A stretch of DNA of 14,207 nt from an uncultured beta proteobacterium. Lineage in GTDB: Bacteria > Pseudomonadota > Gammaproteobacteria > Burkholderiales > Burkholderiaceae. The notes under the pieces were generated by a model. It saw nothing but the letters and a program-made list of their open reading frames with translations, made no database searches and was not told where the DNA came from. This document shows positions 8,356 through 14,207 of the stretch, piece after piece. Positions within the stretch are counted from its first letter, which is position 1. Each line of letters starts with the position of its first letter. A program made the translations under genes and the position numbers. The stretch is from positions 1 through 14,207 of the forward strand of contig CAIYZI010000079.1 in NCBI GenBank assembly GCA_903930665.1, given 5' to 3'.

Positions 8356-8384
8356 ATTCTCAAGGGCAAACCATCACCTGTCAA
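8356..8384 (-). promoter_or_regulatory. Sigma70-like promoter for the efflux operon
   Basis: Minus strand: a perfect TTGACA -35 (8379-8384), exactly 17 bases, then GAGAAT as -10 (8356-8361, four of six matches). Predicted start near 8349, leaving a 5' leader of about 160 bases before the fusion-protein ATG. It lies within the 240-bp gap between the porin stop and the efflux operon. Confidence 0.5.
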
Positions 8385-8425
8385 CCAATAAACCTCATCA
8401 ACAATCACAAAAATAATGACAGCGC

Positions 8426-9853
8426 TCAAAATTCCGCATGAACCCTAAACGAAAAAACATTTACCGGCCCACGAGCAGCGTTGTAGGCGGGGTTATTAAT
8501 ATGCTGGTAATTCACACCCAATAAAATATTGGTCACCACAAGAGCGTTGTAATACAGCTCGCTAATTTGCTCTGGCTTATAAGTTAAGGTTTGAGTAGGA
8601 CTCGCATAATCCCCAATAAAGTTAGAAATGCCACCTGCTAGCAAATAAGCACGACGATCAGCCGAAATTCCATTGAGCATTGCAGATACACCTATCGTAT
8701 CCTTTGGTCTACCCCACCGCCCTCCGTTTACCCCCATGCCAACAGAAAGGGAGTTGTCTGCCTCAGCAAAAGCCATAGTCTCAGTATGACCATCGGAGGT
8801 AAAGGCTCTCATATAAATACCCAGATCCTTGGTAAGGGCTTGCTCTGCATTAATGCCAATACCAGTTTTAATTTGCTCGTTATTGCGCACATTAAATATT
8901 GCTTGTGTACCTTGAGCATTGTTTTGAATGACATAATTCGTCGCATCGGTATACCGAGCCATGATCATTCTGTTACGGTAACCCAAGATGCTAATTTTTC
9001 CCGGCAGATCACCAATGTAATGATCTCGCTCTACTTCGATTTGATCGCCATACTCACTAAAAATATGCCAATCAATTGCCAGACCATTGGGAGTTATTGG
9101 TGTTGTCATCCTAGATATACGATAAACCCAGTTATCTTGATACCACTCACCTGCCAAGCCCCAGCCGTAGCCACGTGCGTCCGCCGCATAGTCATATGCT
9201 AAATAAGTCATGTTTCCCCAGTTCATAAATTGCACACGGGGATCCTTAGCGTATTTACTATCGTCAAAAATATCCAAGGTTGAGAATTGCCCTGCGGTAA
9301 TTACAAAGCGATTGCTACTGACTATTTGAGAAATTTGATTAGCATCATTTTCAAGCTCAACCTTGCTCCCCTCTTGATTGATTGTTTGACGCACAAAAGC
9401 GCGGGCTGAGTAAAAATGAGCCGCCGAACCTTGGGCGCGAGTCGCCTCTCCATTGGTGGGGCCGCCCAATCCAGTGAGCCCAGAAAAAGCCACTCCTGAA
9501 ACTACCTCTGGATTGAAGTAGACATCAGTATTTGGCGCAACCCGCAAACCAAAAAATAATGTTCCGGACCATGTGTAGCTCATGGACTTATCTGGAGACA
9601 GGCTATTCATCCCCTGATAAGGAGAATTAAAAGGGTTATAGCGTTGATTAATGTAAGTTGTTTGACCATGGATATTGGCCGTTAAATCACCAACATTAAA
9701 TTCCGTGGGAAACCCTGCCACAGGCTCCTCAACACTGGCAATTTGATCAGCCTCAGATCCTGCCCTCTGTGCAAATACAGATGTGCTAGTGATCACACTT
9801 ACAAGAGCGCCAAACAACATCGACAGGAGAGTGAGATAAAACTTCTGGGTCAT
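8426..9853 (-). CDS. OprB-family (carbohydrate-selective type) outer-membrane porin
   Basis: Beta-barrel porin of 475 residues with a classical signal peptide, probable cleavage after Ala28 (SVFA-Q). The OprB family core is clear: AGQFSTLDIFDDSKYAKDP (about 187-205), then QFMNWGNM and DYAADARGYGWGLAGEWYQ. The chain ends in Phe after alternating residues (VFSFRVHAEF), the usual barrel C-terminus. OprB proteins of Pseudomonas pass glucose and other sugars, but many distant members have unproven substrates, so a sugar role here is only a family-based guess. It lies 240 bases upstream of the efflux operon on the same strand. Upstream of its ATG (9853) the ribosome site is weak (AGAAA), and a GATAAT box about 110 bases upstream has no convincing -35 partner. 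No strong terminator follows it. Confidence 0.88.
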   Translation of the reverse strand: MTQKFYLTLLSMLFGALVSVITSTSVFAQRAGSEADQIASVEEPVAGFPTEFNVGDLTANIHGQTTYINQRYNPFNSPYQGMNSLSPDKSMSYTWSGTLFFGLRVAPNTDVYFNPEVVSGVAFSGLTGLGGPTNGEATRAQGSAAHFYSARAFVRQTINQEGSKVELENDANQISQIVSSNRFVITAGQFSTLDIFDDSKYAKDPRVQFMNWGNMTYLAYDYAADARGYGWGLAGEWYQDNWVYRISRMTTPITPNGLAIDWHIFSEYGDQIEVERDHYIGDLPGKISILGYRNRMIMARYTDATNYVIQNNAQGTQAIFNVRNNEQIKTGIGINAEQALTKDLGIYMRAFTSDGHTETMAFAEADNSLSVGMGVNGGRWGRPKDTIGVSAMLNGISADRRAYLLAGGISNFIGDYASPTQTLTYKPEQISELYYNALVVTNILLGVNYQHINNPAYNAARGPVNVFSFRVHAEF

Positions 9854-10042
9854 TCACAATTTCTATTTGAAGCTACAAGATCAAATCAGGTGAGACAAGA
9901 CATTCAGATGAACAAAGGGAAGCCTTACAAGCTGAAGCTTTCAGGATTACGCAGGCCAAATTATCCCCAAAAAGAGGCAATTTACCTAGAATTTATGTCG
10001 ATACCATGACAAATGGAGATTAAGCGCTAGGCGAAGGCGCTC

Positions 10043-10066
10043 TAAAAACAGCGAAGAAAAATCTTC
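10043..10066 (-). terminator. Weak hairpin with T-tract after recR
   Basis: Minus strand, just after the recR stop: GAAGA-TTTT-TCTTC stem-loop (10066 down to 10053), a GCTG spacer, then five Ts (10048-10044). The stem is short and A-T rich, so it would be a weak intrinsic terminator. A second inverted repeat, AGCGC...GCGCT (10023-10041), follows it. The gap 9854-10072 holds nothing else recognisable apart from possible porin promoter elements. Confidence 0.35.
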
Positions 10067-10072
10067 ATTAGG

Positions 10073-10696
10073 TTAACCAACTGCTCTGCGATCCATTAAG
10101 GCGCGAGCTAAGGTGCCAGCATCGACATACTCTAGCTCACCGCCAACTGGAATACCACGTGCAATACGCGTGACTTTAATGCCCTTAGACTTAAGGACTT
10201 CGCCAATGTAATGGGCGGTAGCCTCACCTTCACTAGTGAAGTTAGTCGCCAAGACTACTTCCCTAACTGAAACTCCAGTATCGGGGGATTCAATACGATG
10301 GAGCAATCGATCAAAATGAATTTCATTTGGGCCCATGCCATCGAGTGGCGAGATGCGACCCATCAACACAAAATAATTGCCTTTAAAACTGAGAGTCTGC
10401 TCCACCATCACTTGGTCAGCCGGAGTCTCGACGATGCAAAGCAAGGATGGATCACGTCGATCATCCAAGCAAGTAGCACAAATTTGGGTTTCAGAAAAGG
10501 TATTGCAGCGAGCGCAATGACCCACCGTTTCTACAGCCTCACCCAAAGATTTGGCCAGCACAGCAGCGCCATTTCGATCATGCTGCAGTAGATAAAAAGC
10601 CATGCGTTGCGCAGACTTTGGCCCTACTCCGGGCAATACACGCAAAGCTTCGATTAAACGACTGAGCGCATCTTGAGGTACTTCGTGGCGCGCCAT
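10073..10696 (-). CDS. recR: Recombination mediator protein RecR
   Basis: Member of the RecFOR pathway, loading RecA at single-strand gaps during recombinational repair. 207 residues, close to the usual 200. An N-terminal helix-hairpin-helix (VLPGVGPKSAQRMAFYLL, about 20-37) is followed by a four-cysteine zinc finger (Cys61, Cys64, Cys73, Cys76). A Toprim domain begins at LLCIVETPADQVMVEQT and includes FVLMGRISPLDGMGP and VVLATNFTSEGEATAHYI. The C-terminal GIPVGGELEYVDAGTLARAL segment is conserved. The ATG at 10696 lies 14 bases after the ybaB stop. No Shine-Dalgarno sequence is seen, so translation may depend on coupling to ybaB. Third gene of a dnaX-ybaB-recR operon. Confidence 0.97.
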   Translation of the reverse strand: MARHEVPQDALSRLIEALRVLPGVGPKSAQRMAFYLLQHDRNGAAVLAKSLGEAVETVGHCARCNTFSETQICATCLDDRRDPSLLCIVETPADQVMVEQTLSFKGNYFVLMGRISPLDGMGPNEIHFDRLLHRIESPDTGVSVREVVLATNFTSEGEATAHYIGEVLKSKGIKVTRIARGIPVGGELEYVDAGTLARALMDRRAVG

Positions 10697-10710
10697 TTAA
10701 AAAGCGATCA

Positions 10711-11034
10711 TCAAAATGGCAACTTAAATCCAGGAGGCATAGGCATGCCCGCTGTTGCACCTGACATTACTTGAGCGCTAGCAGCCTCGACTTGTTTAAA
10801 CGCTTCTGTATAAGCGGTGACGATGAGATCTTCAAGCATTTCGCGATCATCCATTGCGCCTGAATCAATCTGTACGCGCTTCATTTCGTATTTACCGGAG
10901 ATGGTGACTTTGATAAGGCCGCCTGCGGCTTGGCCAGTAACTTCTAAGGCCGCCAATTGCTCTTGCGCCACCTTCATCTTCTCTTGCATCTGCTGAGCTT
11001 GTTTCATCAAGCCAGCAAGTCCACCTTTCATCAT
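10711..11034 (-). CDS. ybaB: YbaB/EbfC nucleoid-associated protein
   Basis: Small DNA-binding dimer of 107 residues, normal for the family. It starts MMKGGLAGLMKQAQQMQEKMK and contains the conserved core VTISGKYEMKRVQID and DREMLEDLIVTAYTEAFKQVE; the C-terminus is Met/Gly/Pro-rich (MSGATAGMPMPPGFKLPF). Family members bind DNA with a tweezer-like fold and are placed between dnaX and recR in many bacteria, as here. A purine-rich AAAAGGAAAAG stretch lies upstream of the ATG. The 73-base gap to dnaX (11035-11107) shows no clear terminator, consistent with one operon. Confidence 0.96.
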   Translation of the reverse strand: MMKGGLAGLMKQAQQMQEKMKVAQEQLAALEVTGQAAGGLIKVTISGKYEMKRVQIDSGAMDDREMLEDLIVTAYTEAFKQVEAASAQVMSGATAGMPMPPGFKLPF

Positions 11035-11107
11035 CGCTTCTTTTCCTTTTAAATATTTGATATCTAACTAAATGCTAATTGTTCATACTTGACCGGTTAC
11101 CGAGACA

Positions 11108-12811
11108 TTAAAGCGCTTTAACTGAACCGCTAATCACTTTGGCGCCAAACTCTTTTTCAAGCTGCTGAATAAAGGGGTCGGCAGCAATCATTTGCTCTGC
11201 ATTTTGACGCTTCTCTTGATGTATCTGTGCATCGACTTTAGCAACAGTCTTGCCTTCTACTTCACCCTTCTCGATCACCACTTTTACTGGTTTACCAAAG
11301 TGCGTAGTCAAGGCTTCTGCTAAGCGGCCAACAGAAGCCTCGGAGGCTAACTGGGGCATAGGCGTAACAACAGATGCACGAACTCCCACAGGAGAGTCAT
11401 CCCAATCTTGTAACTCTGTTTGAAAAGCTAATTGCTGAACCAAGCCACGTACTGGTAGTTGACGCATCAATGCATGCCAATCAGGACGATTCGCTACATT
11501 ACCTACGCTAGCAGTAGCTGGTACGGGGACTGGGGTAGCGATTGATTTAGCAACTGTAGTTGCAACTGAAGCTGGAGACTTAGCCGCCGGTATTGATCCT
11601 GATGATGGTGTAACCGCCCTAGCAGCAGGAGCTGGTGAACTAGGACGTGCGCTCGCAAGCGGTGGGGCTGATGGCGTACCAACGGTATCACTTCCTCCAC
11701 CATATCCACCGCTACCTGGACGGAATGCTAGCATCCGTAAAAGCGTCATTGCAAAGCCAGTTTGCTCATCAGGGGCAAGGGATAAGTCGGGTCGACTAGT
11801 AATGCTAATTTGATAGAAGAGCTGCGTTTCTTCTCTAGTAAGTGCACCCGCTAAACGATGAATATCTGCCGCCTCTGGCCAGTCTTCTAAAACAGATTCA
11901 GGGACCACTTGAGCGGCAGCAATTTTTTGCAAGAGACTCGATAAATCTGCCAGCGCTAATGAGAACGACATGCTGCGCTCGCCCATCTCATTGGCAATCG
12001 CAAGCAGTGTTGCGCCATCTTTATCCATCAAGGAATCCAAGATGCGGACAAGATACGCATCATCCAGAGTGCCCAGCATGCCACGTACAGCTTCTTCCGA
12101 AACTTTACCAGCTGCGTATGCGATGGCTTGATCGGTTAAAGATAAGGCATCACGCATCGAACCTTGCGCCGCTTTTGCCAACACACGTAATGCATTGGTT
12201 TCGTAATCGACTTTTTCAGCGGCAAGTACTTTTTCTAAATGCTCAACGATCAATGGAACCGGCATTTGCTTGAGATTGAACTGTAAGCAACGCGACAAGA
12301 TGGTAACCGGGATCTTCTGAGGATCGGTTGTAGCTAGGATAAATTTGACGTGCTCTGGTGGCTCTTCTAGAGTTTTGAGCATGGCGTTAAAGGCATGATT
12401 GGTGAGCATGTGCACCTCGTCAATCATGTAAACCTTGTAACGGGCATTACTTGGGGCGTAAGCAGCCTTTTCCAGGAGTTGCGCCATTTCATCAACACCA
12501 CGATTACTCGCGGCATCCATCTCAATGTAATCAACAAAGCGGCCCGCATCAATTTCCATACAAGCCGGACATTTGCCGCAAGGCTCAGAAGTCATGCGCC
12601 CTTTGCCATCCTCCCCAGTGCAGTTAAGGGCTTTGGCCATAATTCGCGCAATAGTGGTCTTTCCGACCCCGCGAGTACCAGTAAAAAGCCATGCATGGTG
12701 CAGGCGGCCTTGATCCAAGGCATGGGTTAAGGCCTTAACTACGTGGTCTTGACCTACCAATTGGGAGAATGTTTTAGGGCGCCACGAACGGGCTAAAGCC
12801 AAAGCTGTCAT
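11108..12811 (-). CDS. dnaX: DNA polymerase III subunit tau (DnaX)
   Basis: Clamp-loader ATPase subunit of 567 residues. Walker A is GTRGVGKT (45-52). The zinc ligands are probably Cys64, Cys78, Cys81 and Cys84. Walker B is VYMIDEVHML (127-136), sensor 1 lies at about 159-163 and the SRC motif at 173-175. After the three clamp-loader domains (to about 370) comes a Gly/Ala/Ser/Pro/Val-rich linker (about 371-450), then the tau C-terminal region (NRPDWHALMRQLPVRGLVQQLAFQTELQDW onward) that in E. coli contacts helicase and polymerase. No A-AAA-AAG slippery site, which gives gamma in E. coli, was seen. The ATG at 12811 gives the family N-terminus (LARSWRPKTFSQLVGQDHV) but has no Shine-Dalgarno sequence. 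First gene of the dnaX-ybaB-recR operon, divergent from ffs with only 31 bases between. Confidence 0.97.
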   Translation of the reverse strand: MTALALARSWRPKTFSQLVGQDHVVKALTHALDQGRLHHAWLFTGTRGVGKTTIARIMAKALNCTGEDGKGRMTSEPCGKCPACMEIDAGRFVDYIEMDAASNRGVDEMAQLLEKAAYAPSNARYKVYMIDEVHMLTNHAFNAMLKTLEEPPEHVKFILATTDPQKIPVTILSRCLQFNLKQMPVPLIVEHLEKVLAAEKVDYETNALRVLAKAAQGSMRDALSLTDQAIAYAAGKVSEEAVRGMLGTLDDAYLVRILDSLMDKDGATLLAIANEMGERSMSFSLALADLSSLLQKIAAAQVVPESVLEDWPEAADIHRLAGALTREETQLFYQISITSRPDLSLAPDEQTGFAMTLLRMLAFRPGSGGYGGGSDTVGTPSAPPLASARPSSPAPAARAVTPSSGSIPAAKSPASVATTVAKSIATPVPVPATASVGNVANRPDWHALMRQLPVRGLVQQLAFQTELQDWDDSPVGVRASVVTPMPQLASEASVGRLAEALTTHFGKPVKVVIEKGEVEGKTVAKVDAQIHQEKRQNAEQMIAADPFIQQLEKEFGAKVISGSVKAL

Positions 12812-12818
12812 GTATTAC

Positions 12819-12824
12819 ATTCTA
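12819..12824 (-). promoter_or_regulatory. Possible -10 box for dnaX
   Basis: TAGAAT on the minus strand (five of six matches to TATAAT) ends seven bases before the dnaX ATG. No -35 box resembling the consensus is present at 16-18 bp. If used, the message would start at or within a base of the ATG. It lies in the same 31-bp gap as the ffs -10 box. Confidence 0.3.
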
Positions 12825-12830
12825 ACAAGC

Positions 12831-12836
12831 TAAAAT
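12831..12836 (+). promoter_or_regulatory. -10 box of the ffs promoter
   Basis: TAAAAT (five of six) ends seven bases before the inferred 5' end of the SRP RNA at 12843, the right spacing for the transcription start. The -35 position (around 12808-12813, TCATGT) is poor and falls within the start of dnaX. Confidence 0.5.
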
Positions 12837-12842
12837 GAAAGC

Positions 12843-12940
12843 GGATGGGCCTCCCCGCATGGTGGGTTGGATAACCTGGTCAGGTCGGGAACGAAGCAGC
12901 CAAACCCAATTTCTGCCAGTGCCGGGGGTTCGGCTCATCC
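12843..12940 (+). ncRNA. ffs: Signal recognition particle RNA, small 4.5S type
   Basis: RNA scaffold of the signal recognition particle, which binds Ffh and targets membrane proteins. The conserved domain IV core is plain: GGTCAGGTC, a GGAA tetraloop, then GAAGCAGCC, with the symmetric-loop strand GTGCCGGGGG downstream. The 5' GGATGGGCC (12843-12851) pairs with the 3' GGCTCATCC (12932-12940) with one G-U pair, which sets the ends and gives 98 nt, normal for proteobacteria. The pair closing the tetraloop is G-C where E. coli has C-G, a compensated change. No strong intrinsic terminator follows; an imperfect candidate is the inverted repeat at 12980-13002. Confidence 0.95.
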
Positions 12941-12979
12941 ACCTTCTCCCCTTGCTCTAATCAATGGTTTAAACGATCT

Positions 12980-13002
12980 TTTGGGCATCAAAACTACCCA
13001 AA
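12980..13002. repeat. Short inverted repeat between ffs and the WYL regulator gene
   Basis: TTTGGG and CCCAAA arms of 6 bp separated by 11 bases. No T-tract follows, so it is not a convincing terminator. It could be an RNA hairpin in an ffs read-through transcript or a chance repeat. Confidence 0.25.
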
Positions 13003-13044
13003 TCCTCAAAATACCTCACTAAACCCCATTAACTGGGTGGCATC

Positions 13045-13063
13045 TAGCTCATTCAATGAGCTA
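13045..13063. promoter_or_regulatory. 19-bp perfect palindrome, candidate operator of the WYL regulator gene
   Basis: TAGCTCATT-C-AATGAGCTA, perfect 9-bp arms around a single base. A TATAAA box (13062-13067) begins on its last two bases, so the palindrome fills the space where RNA polymerase would span -10 to -35. The -35 position itself (GGCATC) is poor. This arrangement suits autoregulation by the downstream regulator or control by another dimeric protein. Confidence 0.5.
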
Positions 13064-13067
13064 TAAA
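13062..13067 (+). promoter_or_regulatory. Possible -10 box of the WYL regulator gene
   Basis: TATAAA (five of six matches) lies 72 bases before the ATG at 13140 and directly abuts the palindrome at 13045-13063. The weak -35 suggests a low-level or activator-dependent promoter. Confidence 0.4.
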
Positions 13068-13091
13068 TCCACTAAAGTGATAAAAATAGCA

Positions 13092-13110
13092 AATTAACTA
13101 GTCAATTAAC
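13092..13110. repeat. AATTAAC direct repeat in the WYL gene leader
   Basis: Two copies of AATTAAC (13092-13098 and 13104-13110) lie 12 bases apart, between the TATAAA box and the ribosome site. The A-T richness makes chance likely; a protein-binding site is possible. Confidence 0.25.
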
Positions 13111-13139
13111 AAACGCTTAGCCAAACCCAAAGGAATGTC

Positions 13140-14111
13140 ATGAGTGATGTGGAACGCCTGCACAGAATTAAATACATGATTCAACAGCGCCAATGCGTAC
13201 CTAGGGAGGATTTCCTATCTGAGCTAGAGATCTCTCCGGCTACCTTCAAGCGGGATTTGGAATATCTGCGTAGCCGACTCAAGGCTTCTATTGTTTATGA
13301 CCGTTTTATGGGCGGATATAAGTTTGAGAACCCCAATCAGATCGACAAGATTGAAATGCCTGGCCTGTGGTTCTCCGAAAAAGAGGCGACAGCCCTAGTG
13401 CTGATGCAACACTTACTCTCCTCCCTAGATCAAGGTGGATTAATCGGACCTCACATTGAACCCCTGACAGCTATCATCGATGGCATCTTGGGCCAAAGCG
13501 AGACTACCGCCAAAGAACTTCGTAAGCGCATCAAAGTGGTGGGCATGGGCTCACGCAAAAACTCCATTGAGAACTTCTCCGAGATTGGCGCTGCCCTACT
13601 CAAACGCAATCGCTTAGACATCTCTTATTACTCCAAAGGCAATGACGAACTTACTGAGCGGGAGATCTCCCCTCAGCGTTTAATCTATTACCGTGAGAAC
13701 TGGTATCTGGATGCCTATTGCCATTTACGCAATGACTTACGTAGCTTCGCTGTTGATGGCATTCGCAAAACCACTCTATCGAACAAAAAAGCTGAGGAGG
13801 TATCTGATAAGCAATGCCAGGAACACTTTGCCCAGAGTTATGGCATTTTCTCAGGCAAGGCTACGCAACGAGCCAAGTTACGCTTTACTCCAGAACATGC
13901 AAGATGGGTTGCCGGTGAACATTGGCACGGTCAACAAGTCGGCAGCTTTGATAAAGAAGGTTATTACCTTTTAGAGTTTGATTACAACCAAGACCCAGAA
14001 CTGATTATGGATATTTTGAAGCACGGGTCGGGGGTTGAAGTGCTGGGACCAGTAAACCTTAAGAATCGAGTGAAAGCGGAGTTGGGAAAAGCGTTTAAGA
14101 ATTACAATTAA
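13140..14111 (+). CDS. WYL-domain transcriptional regulator (HTH-WYL, PafC/YafY-like)
   Basis: Probable DNA-binding regulator of 323 residues. A winged helix-turn-helix of the DeoR/HTH_11 type occupies about 1-62 (VPREDFLSELEISPATFKRD as the helix-turn-helix, GGYKFENP as the wing). A WYL domain lies at about 146-212, with the literal Trp188-Tyr189-Leu190 motif (ENWYLDAYC) and the following LRSFAVDGI strand. A C-terminal WCX-like extension occupies about 240-320. WYL domains are thought to sense ligands, often nucleic acids or nucleotides, and such proteins regulate DNA-damage, phage-defence and metabolic genes; the target here is unknown. The ATG is preceded by AAAGGA five bases upstream. It appears to be a single gene in this window, with a palindrome upstream that may be its own operator. 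Its right-hand neighbours are outside the window. Confidence 0.9.
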   Translation: MSDVERLHRIKYMIQQRQCVPREDFLSELEISPATFKRDLEYLRSRLKASIVYDRFMGGYKFENPNQIDKIEMPGLWFSEKEATALVLMQHLLSSLDQGGLIGPHIEPLTAIIDGILGQSETTAKELRKRIKVVGMGSRKNSIENFSEIGAALLKRNRLDISYYSKGNDELTEREISPQRLIYYRENWYLDAYCHLRNDLRSFAVDGIRKTTLSNKKAEEVSDKQCQEHFAQSYGIFSGKATQRAKLRFTPEHARWVAGEHWHGQQVGSFDKEGYYLLEFDYNQDPELIMDILKHGSGVEVLGPVNLKNRVKAELGKAFKNYN

Positions 14112-14207
14112 TTACTATTTTTTCTTCCTAATCACGCAATAAATATATTTGGCTAAATTTACTATACCCATCTACCGACAGCTAGGCATTCAAGGCACAA
14201 TACCCCC

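Noticed and set aside
8786..9202. A 138-codon plus-strand open frame opposite the porin gene
   Set aside because: Antisense to a clear OprB porin. The product has no recognisable features and no ribosome site was noted.
9929..9945. Overlapping short palindromes (AAGCTGAAGCTT and CTGAAGCTTTCAG) upstream of the porin
   Set aside because: Arms of only 5 bp in a repeat-prone sequence, not positioned against a convincing promoter.
9743..10009. An 88-codon plus-strand open frame running from the porin signal-peptide region into the gap upstream
   Set aside because: About half lies antisense to the porin and the product resembles no known family. No good Shine-Dalgarno sequence was seen. A small gene here is possible but unsupported.
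11503..11709. Gln/Leu-repeat open frame (LQLQLQLQ) within dnaX
   Set aside because: It is the alternate frame of the Ala/Pro/Val-rich tau linker, whose biased codons produce the apparent repeat.
11842..12273. A 143-codon plus-strand open frame opposite dnaX
   Set aside because: Antisense shadow of the conserved clamp-loader domains; no domain or start signal of its own.
14112..14207. Possible terminator or start of another gene after the WYL regulator
   Set aside because: There is a T6 run soon after the stop but no G-C stem before it, and no open frame or motif could be recognised in the 96 bases.

Overview
The window looks like chromosome of a low-GC betaproteobacterium of the Burkholderiaceae, most likely Polynucleobacter or a close relative. 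This rests on two housekeeping clusters with betaproteobacterial gene order (surE-pcm-nlpD and dnaX-ybaB-recR), a GC content that reads as mid-40s percent by eye, and the protein types. The genus is an inference. No insertion sequence, phage gene, CRISPR array or tRNA was seen.

Layout, left to right. (1) 1-2037, minus strand: surE, pcm and a 3'-truncated nlpD, tightly packed with 4-nt stop/start overlaps. In related bacteria rpoS follows nlpD, so it is expected just beyond the left edge. (2) 2089-8185, minus strand: a tripartite heavy-metal-type RND efflux system in the order membrane fusion protein, inner-membrane pump, outer-membrane lipoprotein. (3) 8426-9853, minus strand: an OprB-type outer-membrane porin upstream of the efflux genes. 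The 240-bp gap between them holds a good sigma70-like promoter and a 21-bp inverted repeat. (4) 10073-12811, minus strand: dnaX, ybaB (ebfC) and recR, a replication/repair operon. (5) 12843-12940, plus strand: the small (4.5S) SRP RNA gene ffs, divergent from dnaX. (6) 13140-14111, plus strand: a WYL-domain transcriptional regulator preceded by a perfect 9-bp-arm palindrome that abuts a TATAAA box. (7) 14112-14207: 96 bases with no recognisable feature.

How they fit together: the efflux proteins would form one channel from inner membrane to outside, with the porin perhaps controlling uptake through the same outer membrane. The efflux/porin block sits between two conserved operons and so looks like an accessory cassette. 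The efflux operon ends only 51 bp before surE with no visible terminator, so read-through into the stress/cell-wall operon is possible.

Most of the window is ordinary. The least ordinary parts are the roughly 87-residue N-terminal extension of the membrane fusion protein, with three 12-residue aromatic/His/Lys repeats, and the paired palindromes in front of the efflux operon and of the WYL regulator. I did not find convincing evidence of a wholly new system.
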